A stretch of DNA of 64,000 nucleotides from Taenia hydatigena (GCA_036345935.2 JADWOT020000003.1:19858509-19922508); one strand, 5' to 3'; shown: positions 41,101 through 52,526, numbered from the stretch's first letter. Made by a program: numbers and translations. Notes: generated from the letters alone by a model not told the origin.

Positions 41101-44100
41101 TTAACAGCGTCCGGGAAGTTTGCTCCCTTTTATGGGCGCGCAATAAATTAACCGTTGGCTTTGGCAAAAATTTGAATTTAACCAAACGCATTAATTTTAC
41201 ACTCGCACTGCTACCAACACAAAAAATAACACGGTCACACAAAAACAAACGGATTGGATAGCCAAAATACTCGCCAGAAGGCTAGCCGGAGGTAACAAGG
41301 TCAAAAGGGCTCGGGGATTGATGAAAGAAAATGAAATGGGACGAAGTCAACCCCCACTTTTTTCAGACAAACAAGAGAAAGGTGAAATGGGCGTGGTAGT
41401 GCCAGTAGAATCCCGGGTAAATGCTTCCAGGAGAGACAGGGATAGAGGGTGGTTTAAGTGATAACGTTTTTTGCGATGGGAAAGGATTCGATAGGGTGAC
41501 TAATCGTGGATGAAAGTGCTGTAAAATACTTTGTTAATTCCAGTATTAAATGAAAAACCGTCTGCTTGTAAGCAGAGAGCTTAGAAATGATAGATAATAA
41601 AATAATTAATCAATGGGGGTGACAACTCAGAAGAGAGAAAAGATTCAATGACAGTTTACTAACAAAGTTATTGAGTGGAAATAGAGCATTTCATTCAAGT
41701 TTAAATTGTTCCTGCATGTTACTTCAGCTAGCATGAGAAAACGTTCAAAACAATCCCATAGAACGGGTGACAAATAACTGGCAACTGAGGCTATGACCAA
41801 TTGCGTAATTCAACAAAACGCATACAGAGTAGACGCGTGGTTGAATAACACCCACAAGCGCTTTAGTCCCAAAAAGTGATTCAGAGGGCGAGGCTTTGCA
41901 TGAATTAGCTTCGAGCCCTAGAGAGGCTGTCAAATTAGTCTAAAAGACTCAACGCTGGCCGAAAGCTTGACCGTCAGGGTGATTCGGAGGGATGTAGAGC
42001 CTCTGTTAAAAAGAATTAGGCGGAAAATGCTTTTAATTCCATCAAAGCTATCACCTCCGTTACGTAAAAAAGGAACATAGCGCATGAGTGGACCCGCAAC
42101 TAATTAGGCGTCGAATTTCCCAAAGCATAGAATCAACAGAAGCAGTGAGAACCAAGCATTGAATTCAAGGTCAGTTTTTTCAACTGCAATTCGAAGGACC
42201 ATGCACCCGAACAAGATGAGAATAGTCAAACCGTTGGATAGGGAGTGTTAACGATGCGAAACAAGAAAAGTAAATGTAAATGCAAATTTTCATGAATAAT
42301 AAGGAAGGAATAACAATTAGGACTTTGGAAGCAGAAATACCAACAATGTGTCTGAGGATGAGAAACAGGCTGCTTAGAACCCCATATTCATTTGCTAAAA
42401 ACAAATTTTAAAAAATACATGGAAGTAGTGTACGTGGCAGTAAACACTAGTCAATAAGTTGGAAAAAAAGCACCAACACGCATAGACTGGTACTTACTGA
42501 ATGATTGCAAAGTGAGGTTTGGAAAAGGCCACGGATAGAATAATACGGATTAAATTCTTTGACCTTTCAATTCCGTGCAAGAGAGTTTACATCTTAATTA
42601 GGATGTTAACTAACACAAGGTGAAAGTCTTTCTGATACCGTTTTCTATAACTTAAATGAGGTGAAAGTCGGATAATAAAACAGCTAAAAAGCATGGTCAA
42701 AAACAAACTGGATTGCAAGTAAACATGTCCAAGAAAGTACTCCTCCCCTTGTTGACGCGGTATTACCACTGTCGTGGAACAACTTCAACGCTGACTGAAA
42801 TTCGGGCCCGGCGATGATGGGAAACAAATTTATGCCTATTCTGACAACCGTTGGGCAAAGCACAATATCGCACCATATATCAAATAGCATGTGGCCCATC
42901 CCAAAGCCGTTTTCTGCCTCCACAGCAATTAACTGATTCAGCAGAAAGAATGCACCTCTTTTACGGTGCCGTCGACACGACCTAACACACGTGAACGATT
43001 GATTGGTGTGCACACAAACACCGTCCAGCAGTTGGGATGTGCCTGTCCGTGAACACTCCACGTTCTCTACGCCTTTAAAAATAACAGGCAACGGTTAAGC
43101 ACAAATGACTACTGAACTACTTTGGTAATTACCTTGAAAAAGATACTTAATCACTTTAAAACAGGGAGGTGGGCATTCAGTACAACCAGAAGTGGGACGG
43201 TAATTACAGTATAAACAGCTTTGTTAGAATGAGAAATTGACTCCTCATCATGAATGCATTTCGCGGGATGGCACCTATCATTGTGCCAGAGGAATATTTA
43301 TAAACATGGCTAGAATTGAAATCCGAACGGTGAATAGACCTCCACGACCACTGACGCCACCTTAATCGGCAATGAGCTAAGAAAGGGTGTGGTGGAGGCG
43401 TCACACATTCTTGGTGAAAAATAGGGAAGAGGAGAGAGGTTGTTCACTCGATCGCCTCAACGTCATCCAGTCTTGAAGCCGTGATTATCAACATCTCTCA
43501 ACTCGGCCTCTCAGTACATACAGATGGGCACAAAAGAGGGGTGCATGTTTTGGCGCTAAATTTGGCCAGTGGGATAGTTGTCCACCACCACAAACGGTGT
43601 CAACGCAAATAGTAATGTCAGCAACAGGAGCCACAAGTGCTACCAATGCGGTTTTAAAGCGCAAAAAAACACCTTTTTGGAATGTGGAATTTCCGCTAGG
43701 CTGGGTTAAATCAAACGTGGGAGATAATCTCGACTTGAAGCAAAACAAACGGAAGACATTAACCGTACATTATTTCCAGCAGACCGAAACAAAGTACGCA
43801 AATGCTCTGTGGAAAATTCAAACACCGAACATTTGACGAGACTTGAGATCATTCTGGTGAGATTACAGGCAGTATAACCGATACTTTAAATGAAGAGCTA
43901 AGAATGAACATACTGTGGTCACATTGCTGTTTTGTGTTGCATCGACTGCCGCGAGATATATTCATGCTGCTCCTGACCATTCAAGCAGAAGCTCAACACT
44001 GACTGACAACTTCAAGTGCATTTGACATACCAACTTTCTCGACTGAGTTCAAGGCCATAAATATGGGATTTGTGGTCTTTGTCAAATTATGACAATTGTT

Positions 44101-47100
44101 GTCACAAGGTATCGTGTAGCAACAGATTTGTTGAACAGAAAACAAGCCGTCAAAGGAACTGATACCAATTGATGTCAAACCATAACAACAAAACATCCGA
44201 ACTGTGGTAGCGACCCTGGTACCAAACGTCAAACCATTTGTACACTCTTTTGGTAGAAGACTAGAAACTAAGCGACTTCGCTTTGCCAGTTCCTGGCGCT
44301 TCAAAGTGAGTAGTACTACTTGAAAGACATGCAATTAAAAAACCTCACAAGATGAAGTGAAAAAAAAAGATTCAGTGTAAGGGAGGAATTTTCCTGCACA
44401 GCCAAACAAACGGGTTTCCGGTTTTACTTCGAGCGCGAAGGATTTTGCTGATTCACACACGATACTTGGCTCGCAGCCAGCCTCACTTGCAGCGAGTAAA
44501 GAGAGACGCCATGAGCCTGGATGGGCATACAAAAAGGAACTCACTGTCCACTGAGGAGGTTCTGTCGAACTTGGAGACACAAGAAATAGCGCGTCAGGTC
44601 CTCGGCTATCGAATCGATGTCGTAAGGGAAGAATTTGACTTGAAATTCAAATAGCCAATTCTCTGTAAGAAAAGACCGGATGTTTAAAGACTTTGATGCC
44701 TTGCGAGGAAGGGTCTAAAATTAGCACTAGCAGGCGCAGTGTTTAGCTTACTTCCGACTTGCTTGGCGACCTTCTTATCCATCTTGAGCCAGCACTGAAA
44801 TCCGAAAAAGTACACAGATGGATGAACGCAACGCCTCCGAACACAAGGGAGAAATCGCGAAAGACAAAAAAGGGTTAACCAACGATACGCGGTGTCACCG
44901 TATGCAAGGTCGCACACAGCCCAACCACTTTGGTAAACCATTCCAGATTCCTGATTTTTATTTGCCTTGATATTTTAACGGGGTTAAGGCTGTCAATCAG
45001 TCTGTGATTAGTAGAGACAGGCATTGAGAATTTGGAAAATAACAGGCTACACATCAATGTTTGCATATCAAATTTATCACGTGGGCGCATGTGCTAAGGA
45101 GTGCGAAAAATCGGATTATGAAACTATCTTGATCCTACTTATAGTTGAGAAATGACAATCAACAAAAGCATTGAAGCAAATACCAATTTGATCAGGTCTA
45201 CGTAAAAGTTGTATGCAGTGACAAAAAACATTGCTAAAAATAAATAGCTGATGAAAGTAGGGAGGCCCTTGTATGCGAAACCAACTTTATTCGCCCTTTC
45301 TATTTGTCCAAAAGTGACTTCATACCTCCTAATAGGCTTAAATATTGCATAAATGTTACCAAATAAATTTGCTTTTAAAAGGTAGCCTGGAGAATGAGAT
45401 AACTAGTCTCATTGGCGAAAGATGGACACATTTGGTCGGCCTATAGACAAAGTGGCGATAATCTGACTCACATTAGAGAAGTTTCATGTCAATGGAGTGT
45501 TAGTTGACTGGGGGTGTGCCGGAAATTAAAGAAGCCTCACAGTTTAAGGAATATATAACATGTTTCTTCTTTCGAAAGCAGACTGACGGAGACATTAAAC
45601 TCAAAGACATTTCTAGATTCATTCTGATATTATGCAAGATGAACGTTTCATTCTAAACAAGCTAAAAGCTGGGCTTTTAGGACAAAGTAGATGACTAAGC
45701 ACGAAATCGCACTTGTTTACGTTAATAGCCGGTAATATACAGTACAACAAACTTCGCGTGACACAGACAACAGAACCAAATTGCACCGAGGATTGGGAGG
45801 GATCCAGCCCTTCCTCCACTGCTGTTTTCAAGTACGGTCTTTACGACTGCATGTAATCCCTAAGTCCCCAAGTGTAAAAAGAGGTAAGAGACAGTTCATC
45901 AAGTAGCAAAATTAAATCGTCGTCAAAATCCTCAAGAAACATTGCATTGGTCGAAATCGTCACCATTACAATCCATTATTTATTTTACTCCCCTACCTTA
46001 GCATAGATCTGCGGGTTACACAATTTCAGTATCTTTTCTTTGGAATCAAGGAATCTAGATTTAGTCATCCACATTTCGACCTGTTTCGCTTTCAAGCAAC
46101 CAAACTCACACGCCCGTTGGCAAACAAAGTGATGGGCAATAAAATGCCAATCAGACGATTACGGAGAATAGGGATGGAGTAGGTTTCCCTCCCATTTTAC
46201 CTGAAATATAAGTCTAGCCAGAGATCGGGTTCACGACATCTCCCAAATGACTGAGTATCCCCGGCCTGTTCTGAAGAAGTTACTATTGTGCACCAAATTA
46301 TACCAAGTACATAGATTCCGTCTGCAATTGTTTGGCTTCCACTAAGGAAAACCAAGTGGAACATTCCGTCTGCAGGCCACCACACAAGAAAAACCGTGGA
46401 GTGGAGGGCAAGAATAGGGGAGGAGAGGGGGCGAATCGTTTTGAATCGGCTAATGATATGCCAATTTGCCTGAAATTGCAATATTTCTAGAGCAAACTCT
46501 CGCCAAAATGCGGACCTGTGGATGAAATAATGGCTGGACAAAGTGGAATCACGCTTGTGAACGTTGACTAACAATAAAAGGCCACTTAAAATGGGACGGC
46601 CCCACGTGAGTGGTCAAGTATTATCTGTTCTGAATGGAAATGACTTGCTGCAGAGGAATAGTTAGATCAAAACCAGTTGCATGCAGGCCATATTACAAAC
46701 AAACTTAAACAACGACACGTGGTCATTGGGTCACCAAAGCCTGTCACACAAGCACTATTTCTGTGCATAAATTGCAGCGCGTTTCAAGTGTATATTTACT
46801 TATATCAAAGTCTCGCTAGATACATAGTTCTGTAGGAAGTAGTTAGGGAAATTATAGGAGCTAGGCTATTTTTCTAAAAAAAAACTTGACACCTACGGAG
46901 CTTTTAAACCATGCAATGTGAACTAAATTGAGGTTTGCGTATGCAATTTAATCTCAAGAAGGCGAGAACAATCACGATTATGCTTTGTAGACCCGTGACA
47001 GCAGATAATTGCACAACTGTTCAAGTGCGTGAGCAGAGCAGAGGTGGACGCTTGCGTGTGTTCAAAATTTTGCTACTGCTGGAAATTTTTGAGGGCAGCG

Positions 47101-48706
47101 AGAACGTACACCTTGTACCATGCTATTTGCGCAAATCCATCTTCATTGATAAGTAGACACGTGGAGCCTACTTGCATAGAGGATGCCGCGTGTCTACAAT
47201 CTGTCAAAAGCGACTCTAAATGAGGGACACTAACAACGGCCACTGCCTGATGATGAGTGGGCACGACCACTAAGGCCCTCAAGAGCGTGGGCGGTGACGA
47301 CCAAGGTGAGGGAAGGCGAGCACACGAGCATGCGGCATTGGCGAAAGGCCATTTGCCGAACGCTTATAGCATCTTGTTTGCCCCTAAGGTCTCCGTGGCT
47401 ATTCGGATCAAAGTTAAATTTAGGGAAGGTGGAAGAAAGGGCACTGCTTACCATGGTGTTGTCAGGGGCGAGATATTTAATTCCAAAAAAATCTGTCTCC
47501 AACAGATCCAGGTTGGAGCAGACAGCGTCAAAAAGCTGCTGTCCGTAGGCCGCTTTCTGTAAGAACAATTAAAAAGGAAGAAGGAGCATACAAGTTAATA
47601 AATGGATTACAAACGGTGAAATGACGCAATACAGACTGAGTTTGAACTTACCAGTAAGCTCCTTTAACTAAAAGATAAGCCGCTAATGAGACCTCCAAAG
47701 CAGTTAAACGATCAACAATAGATTGAGTATACCATGCTTGATTTTGAAGCGCCTATAGCACGAAAAGGAATGATATTTCGCTACAAAGATTAACCCACAT
47801 GCATACATTATTCACAGGGTTTTTAGTAATTTGAAATTTCTGAACTAGAAGATATCGTCGATAGCTATCGAAGAAACAGGGATTACTAGTCATTGAAATG
47901 AAGCGTCCTTCAGGATGAGATCTCGTATCGGCTTCAAGATCATAAAACGTATTCCAACGCGCCCAAATGATGTTAGATATTAAAGTCCCGTTGAAATTTC
48001 CCAAAAAGAAAACGGTGAAACAAAGCATTACATACTTTGTCCACCACGCTCCAATTTCTAAATCAAAGAATTGAATGGGAACACTGAAGTACTTTGACCA
48101 AAGGAAGCCTCAGTTGAATGGAGGCCGCCAATTCAAGCCGGCAGAGTAATCTCGTAATTTCGATTTACTTTAAATTCTTTGACTACTGGGGAATGGGATA
48201 CAAAGTTTAACAGATGATCTTACCAGCCAGCTGCAAAAAAAGACATGAGGACTTACATCAATGCTAAACATCTGTTGAAGTCCATCCAACATGATGACGG
48301 CACAGTCGACGGACTTGCCAGAGGGTTTGAAGTTCGAAGCCGAGGTGTTGGAGCGTCCGAAAGTGGCGGCACGTACCATGGTGGCGCTGGGATAAGGCGA
48401 GCCTACCGCAGTCACAGGGCCGAGGGTGTTAGTCCCACCGCCCCCACCGAGCATCGAGCCGCCCGAAATGCTACCCTGCCGACCAATGGTACCGAAGCGA
48501 CGCAGGCTGGTGTAGTACTCCCGCTTTGGCACCGAGTCGGGAACTTCGATTGTGCTGTTGTACTGTTGGAGTGTCGCAGCGCCGCCCCGACCTGCGTTCT
48601 GCTCGAGGTGCGCCAGATTAATCGAACCTGCTGTGGTATCACCACCCACTGACCTACGACCGGGGGATCCGAGCACGGAGCTTCCTGGGTAGCCAAAGCT
48701 GTCCTC
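16994..48706 (-). CDS. EPB41: Protein 4.1/coracle family protein with FERM, two DDX1-type SPRY domains and 4.1 C-terminal domain
   Basis: Membrane-skeleton adaptor family: the FERM domain binds membrane-protein tails, and the C-terminal domain (CTD) binds further partners at junctions. Nineteen exons: 48706-48257, 47556-47452, 44794-44752, 44662-44545, 40631-40449, 38443-38356, 37251-37001, 32961-32765, 31221-30914, 29585-29225, 27849-27587, 25175-24966, 24637-24398, 22463-22395, 22292-22233, 19400-19119, 19049-18915, 18323-18291, 17176-16994; at least 1192 residues. Counting from the first residue of 48706: Gly/Ser-rich head 1-132, FERM about 133-413, adjacent region 413-478, linker to about 560, SPRY1 about 560-740, SPRY2 about 765-960, linker, CTD about 1077-1160. 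Every junction keeps phase and there is no internal stop. SPRY domains are not part of the known 4.1 layout. The start codon is uncertain. Introns are 69 bp to 4 kb. Confidence 0.87.
18291..18323 (-). CDS. EPB41: Protein 4.1 gene: 11-codon CTD exon
   Basis: SFIAVPDENDN, flanked by a good acceptor (GCACAG) and donor (GTAAGT). It reads directly into ELDQAILKVTQLDP in the last exon, matching the D-D-H/E-Q-A-L helix of the 4.1 CTD. Confidence 0.75.
18915..19400 (-). CDS. EPB41: Protein 4.1 gene: linker and start of the C-terminal domain
   Basis: 19400-19119 (94 codons) is a Pro/Ser/Ala-rich linker. After a 69-bp intron, 19049-18915 (45 codons) encodes KIESELIEDESGKIIKRTK and TQVVTTKTYSERFIQPE, the T/K-rich first strands of the 4.1 CTD. 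The acceptor after TTTTGCCACAG was preferred to a weaker one 26 bp upstream. Confidence 0.8.
22233..22463 (-). CDS. EPB41: Protein 4.1 gene: two small exons after SPRY2
   Basis: 22463-22395 (PDWTPLSYIAPENLQVTS) completes SPRY2; compare FVPLAEVPEDAQVTN in SPRY1. 22292-22233 encodes 20 residues, YKRRGWSYVEPQVGTSEGKT. Both keep codon boundaries. The intron between them is 102 bp. Confidence 0.8.
24398..24637 (-). CDS. EPB41: Protein 4.1 gene: SPRY2, second half
   Basis: 80 codons: VIGCFLDLTQRTIRWAKNGH, VAFFPTVALNNSTVELNFGD and FSYFPG, matching the second half of the DDX1 SPRY domain. It carries an Ala-rich insertion (ATAFAANASPVARR) before the FFP strand. Confidence 0.92.
24966..25175 (-). CDS. 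EPB41: Protein 4.1 gene: SPRY2, first half
   Basis: 70 codons: GVRGEGRFYYEARVIESNG, ARIGWTTEDG, FGFGYGSDCEG and HNNEIDNYGE, closely following the DDX1 SPRY pattern (RVGWST...FGFGFGGTGKKSHN...FDDYGE). It aligns better with DDX1 than SPRY1 does. Confidence 0.92.
27587..27849 (-). CDS. EPB41: Protein 4.1 gene: end of SPRY1, start of SPRY2
   Basis: LKDSRLLLNFGG and FVPLAEVPEDAQVTN close SPRY1. After a short spacer a second copy starts with VEVRPDGMAVQAHWGSGWQ then GCRANR. That both SPRY copies meet inside one exon proves that they belong to one protein. Confidence 0.9.
29225..29585 (-). CDS. EPB41: Protein 4.1 gene: core of SPRY1
   Basis: GCRANKGVKAPGCYYFEATV, VGVGWAT, VIGCCLDLDRGIATWNCNGN and the final FFP match the SPRY of DEAD-box protein DDX1 (WQGCRATKGV...YYEV...VGWST...IGCYLD...LFPA). 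The donor at 29224 was preferred to one 20 bp further on because it restores FFPAASLKDSRLLLNFGG. Confidence 0.88.
30914..31221 (-). CDS. EPB41: Protein 4.1 gene: linker and start of SPRY1
   Basis: Ala/Gly/Tyr/Gln-rich linker (YAADASQYQYAPQVAG), then CLGIDDRGLDIASQRDSGWQ, the first strands of a DDX1-type SPRY domain. It starts two bases into a codon, exactly as the preceding FERM-adjacent exon requires. Donor CAG then GTTGGG. Confidence 0.82.
32765..32961 (-). CDS. EPB41: Protein 4.1 gene: FERM-adjacent region
   Basis: Begins RLRSYEHSRKPSVLPGFSSRKFTY, equivalent to the segment after F3 that in 4.1 proteins reads K...LGSKFRYSGRT. It is then basic and Ser-rich (RKRISSTDQG), a plausible phosphorylation segment. 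Ends one base into a codon and joins the next exon in phase. Confidence 0.8.
37001..37251 (-). CDS. EPB41: Protein 4.1 gene: FERM F3 (PH-like) exon
   Basis: 251 bp covering the whole F3 lobe: GVYHGGLLLYLSRIRLQRFSW, IIKLSYRKRHFIMIVR and AKRLWTLCVEHHNFFR. Canonical splice sites. Confidence 0.94.
38356..38443 (-). CDS. EPB41: Protein 4.1 gene: end of FERM F2
   Basis: 88 bp. MADRNFLNNSKKLALYGVHM is the family hallmark (A..NFLE.AKKL.MYGVDLH). Acceptor TTTTCAG, donor GTGAGT. Confidence 0.93.
40449..40631 (-). CDS. EPB41: Protein 4.1 gene: FERM F2 exon
   Basis: LPCSFFSYVILGSYVVQSDA and DHPFAPSHLQSTEMLYRIAE match the F2 helices of 4.1 (the LPCSF...LLGSY...QSE.GDYD signature). Donor GTAGGT; enters and leaves two bases into a codon. 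Confidence 0.93.
44545..44794 (-). CDS. EPB41: Protein 4.1 gene: two FERM exons
   Basis: 44794-44752 encodes CWLKMDKKVAKQVG, the end of F1. After an 89-bp intron, 44662-44545 encodes NWLFEFQVKFFPYD and LTRYFLCLQVRQNLLSG, the start of F2. Codons split by the introns are restored exactly. Confidence 0.92.
47452..47556 (-). CDS. EPB41: Protein 4.1 gene: FERM F1 exon
   Basis: 35 codons, GQQLFDAVCSNLDLLETDFF then GIKYL, equivalent to the helix of F1 in 4.1 proteins. Canonical acceptor TTACAG and donor GTAAGC; begins and ends at codon boundaries. Confidence 0.92.
48257..48706 (-). CDS. EPB41: Protein 4.1 gene: head and first FERM strand
   Basis: 150 codons. Gly/Ser/Thr-rich head with a GGGGG run, then VDCAVIMLDGLQQMFSID, the opening strands of the FERM F1 lobe. 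Donor GTAAGT at 48256. The acceptor (TTAATTAG, 48708-48707) is good, so at least one exon lies upstream; ATGCGG at 48777-48772, followed by GTATGA, is a candidate two-codon first coding exon with a 65-bp intron. Confidence 0.85.
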
Positions 48707-51166
48707 CTAATTAAGCACGATTGCAAAAAAGTTAATAAGAGTCAAAAGGACAGTTTTACACGCGCTCATACCCGCATCTCAGCATTCAGGAATGCAACGA
48801 ATGCAAGATCACAAAAGGGATGCAAATATAACGAGGGCAGTCGATGCAGAAAACAGAAAATGGCGATAATAGCTCCGATGAGAGCAAAAGTAGAGTTTAA
48901 ATTACCGGAGTGAGCGAGCAGACTATACTCTAGAAATAATAAACACAATAAGCTTTAGTAGGTCGAAAGAAACCAATGGGTGAAGTCAAGACCAACATAG
49001 ATCCAGCGACACAATAGTTCGTCTAATGAACCATGCGCCCCAACCTCACACATGCATTATTATGGCCGGTTAATAATCGAAATGCAGGAGATTAGCCCCG
49101 ACAAAACGTGCATTATGGGAAATATTCGTGAATGAAGTGCATTGACGCGTACCCTCCTCTGAAGTCTTCTTGGATCTTAAAAATTAGTGGATATAAAATG
49201 TCTTAAACCTGTTACATGCCACCAGCAAGGTATGCCGCAGTCGATTTACCAGCATTGTACATGCGTTTAGCAGGAAAAGGCAAAATGTGGAAATAAACAA
49301 TTATTGAAGTGCTTCTGCCTAACATTATGAAACGTTGAGTAGGAGTGAAACAATAGTACATTCTGAGTCCCAACGTGATATACAATCCAAAAATACGTAG
49401 CGAACAAATGGCCTTCAGTAAAATAAATACTAAACTGCATAAATTACCGATAATAGCCTAATACCAAAGCAAATAACGATGGTGGTACGCATAAGACAAA
49501 GGAAAAAAAAGAGTAGAAGCAGTGGGGAAAGATGTACCAAAACAGGAAGTAGAACCTACCGGAGGAAGAGCCATTGATACAAAGAAACTAAAAAAGTCGC
49601 ATGTGAAGAATGAAGAGCGAGAAGCACGAACACCGAAGCGAGAATCAGGCCCTGTGATTGGGCGCTGAAAAGAGTCGACAATGAAGTAAGGTCAAATTTG
49701 GTGTAGTTAAACAAATTTTCCAAAAAAATTTGGTAAAGAAGTTTAAGCCCTGCCATAGACTCAAAAACTCCAAACATTTTTTTACTGTGAAACCGTGTAA
49801 ATTTAGTTTAATTTATTGCATTATACTGATTTGTTAAATTGTGCAAACACGTTGGTCTACGCGGATAGTTCTCGGCTAGGGAGACGGATCTGACCATCAA
49901 CAGTAAATCAGCGTTCTTTTCGCGCTATCTGCGGTAAGACTTTAGAACCTCAGGAAAGGCTTGGAACTCCGTAGCGCTCTAAAACCAGTTGGAGCGTTGT
50001 AATACTTATCGTAATTAAAATGTACATTTCAAATGAGAGACGAAAGTGCACTTCACATCTCATTCTCAAAAATCGCATCAATTCTTTGTACATTAAAAGT
50101 GGCTGTAATGCTTGTATTCTTTAAATGTGCTCTGTAGGCCAGAGGCGAAAAAACAATTTGAACCTCGTAGCGGAGCGGCGCTGCGACTCACAAGAGCGCG
50201 ATCCATCCCCGTCGTGGATTCTCGTACTAGGCCTCGCTGTACTATCTTCTCCCCCATAATAAAGATGTCGAAGCGTGTTCCGACAGTGTCCATCCCATAA
50301 TTTCACACTAATACGCCATCGATTCACCGTTTCGTCTTAAACATAAAAATGTCTGTAAACGATCAATCTCCTTATAGCATAGTCAATTACAAAGAAATGG
50401 AAGGGTTGGTTCCGCAAAAATTTAACAAATGTGCTTTTAATTCTCGCCTTATGTTATGGAACGCAGCGCTATTGAATCGGCATACCGACTTCTTTTGCAA
50501 CATTCTGCCAAATTTTTTCCTCATGACTGCAACGTCACGCACGACTTCATTATTTAAGGCTACAATCATTATAAGATTAATCTAATAAAGTTATTTAAAA
50601 AGTAATAAGTCTTGTTGAATAGATTAACATGTAATTGGTAGGACGAATCTTACTGGCTAAAGACATTTTGCAAGAAGTGTTTGATGTAAGCTAGTAATTC
50701 TAGACAATAGCGTTCTCTCAAAGGCTGCAAAAAGAACTAAAAAAGCTGCCGTCAGTAACACAGGCTTGAGTTCCTTTTGTCGTTGATCGTGGTCCATAAG
50801 ACATCATAGTGTTAGATTTAAGGCTACAATTCTACCAAATGTAGTCACTTCTTCGTCCTTTCACAAATGCGTTCCCTCAAAACTCATGCGTATCTTTGGG
50901 ATTCGTAAGTCAATCAGTAAAAACGAGTGTCTTTTCACCTGGTCGGGTCTCCTTGCACCTTACTCCACTGAGCGTCCTACTTCGCTGACACAGTAATAAA
51001 ATACAATTTTAGTACGACTGTTGATCATTTACCTCTCTGCTTCATTTGCGGGTACTTGGTTAGTCGTTTTGCCTATGGCGGGCGAGGTGGTCTCCGGGTC
51101 ACGACAGCAGCTCTAATACCTCCCTAATCGCTGAACGTATACATACTATGCCGTGGTATTATGTCG

Positions 51167-51212
51167 TTTTTCTTCTTTTTCTTCTTCTTTTTCTTCTTCT
51201 TCTTCTTCTTCA
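51167..51212. repeat. (CTT)n microsatellite
   Basis: Pyrimidine tract of TTC/TTTTTC units, about 46 bp, with a few longer T runs. Confidence 0.85.
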
Positions 51213-52002
51213 AGGAAGTCGCGGGGCGCTACCTTGGAGGCAGCGGAAAGCAAACTCGATCTTAAAGGATTTTCATCATGATTTCTACTACTGTGCGACG
51301 AACCTCATCAGGACGGAAGAAGTGCATGTACTGCGTGTGAGAGGATCGCCGACAATCCATAACAGAAGGGCTGAGAACGACGTCTACTTTCAGCACCCAA
51401 CCCAGTCTTCTGTCCTGTAAGAAAGCTATTAACAGCGAGAGACAGCGGCCGAAAATTATTTGGAAAAAAATTCGTTATGAATCTTCCTCACCATACTTGC
51501 ATGCAGCTGTCGACAGTGCAATCAGACGAGAAACCCTATTCCCACGGAACCGCGTTTAATTCCGAACTCCCATTCATGCGTCAGTTGTTAGGCCAGTGTT
51601 TTAACGTCTAGATATGAAGACGTATGATGAGTAGCAGGATTCCTTTTCTGTGGATTTAGTTGCCGAATCGGACGAGATTCCAGATGCTGAAGAATTGCTG
51701 TGAGGAATCAGTGGCATTGTAGTGAAGCGTTTCATCAGTCGCATAGCAGTTCGATGTCTGGCAGGGTTGGGTTGTGAATGTTGTCCTTCGCTGCTGATTG
51801 CGTTGTGGTGGCTGACGCGGGAGCTTAATTAAGGGGAGCGCGGGGAACGATGCTGAAAAGCAGAGAGGATCACGTGATGCGGTTGTTGTTTTTTTAAGCC
51901 TCGGTTCTGGTTAATACATTTGGTCAGTCGTGAAACCTGTGCTGTGTAGACTAATGTCTGAGTCGCAATGGCAGCTACAAGTTTTTTTGCTAGCGGGATA
52001 TG

Positions 52003-52171
52003 TGTGTAATAATTTGTTTGTTTTTACTGCCGTTTTCGATTAGGGTCACAGAGGTGGCTATATTAGCCCAGTGGCGCAAGCTGGTTTTATTTTCCTCTGT
52101 ATGTTAAATGTATACATCCTGTTATGGTATTCAGCCTTCTTTTGTCTTTAAGGGAGCCTTGAGACGCTACG
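52003..52171 (+). mobile_element. Solo-LTR-like repeat, copy B
   Basis: Diverged second copy of the 2213-2400 element in the same orientation: shared blocks include TTTGTTTGTTT, GGTCACAGAGGTGGC, TTTCCTCTGT and AAGGGAGCCTTGAGACGCTAC. It begins TGTG, ends CTACG (CA changed to CG) and is flanked by the direct repeat ATATG (51998-52002 and 52172-52176). It lacks the palindromic 20-bp block of copy A. It sits about 470 bp upstream of the ENT start codon. Confidence 0.62.
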
Positions 52172-52526
52172 ATATGTATCCTGCCGGAGTTTTGGTTTGG
52201 ACGCTATTGTTATAACGCTAAAATATATTTATATTTGCAAGTAAAGTGTCTTTCTTGAAAATTCTGTAGAATTAAACCAGAAGAATTTTTCCACTATGCT
52301 ACTTATTTAAGAATATTTATTTAATAAATTGATTCAAATTCATTTATCCTAAAATATACCAGATTAATATCACAGGCGCTAATATTCTGTATGCAATATT
52401 TAATCGAAACCTTTTTTGCAACACCATAACCTAGCATTTACTTAATGTGTGTCTTTCAATTGACTACTTTACATGTGCTCTTACTGCGATTTAGCAATTC
52501 TTAAGTTATTCAAATACAGGCTTGTG

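Larger units (their letters stand above)
48778..52526. other. Intergenic stretch between the divergent protein 4.1 and ENT genes
   Basis: No gene recognised. It should contain the promoter and any 5' non-coding exon of the protein 4.1 gene. It holds the (CTT)n tract at 51167-51212 and LTR-like copy B at 52003-52171. Confidence 0.5.

Noticed and set aside
44445..44654. Plus-strand frame of 69 residues
   Set aside because: Antisense shadow of FERM exon 44662-44545, which carries NWLFEFQVKFFPYD on the minus strand.
50093..50330. Overlapping basic frames on both strands, considered as a transposase fragment
   Set aside because: No catalytic motif, no terminal inverted repeats and no second copy seen.
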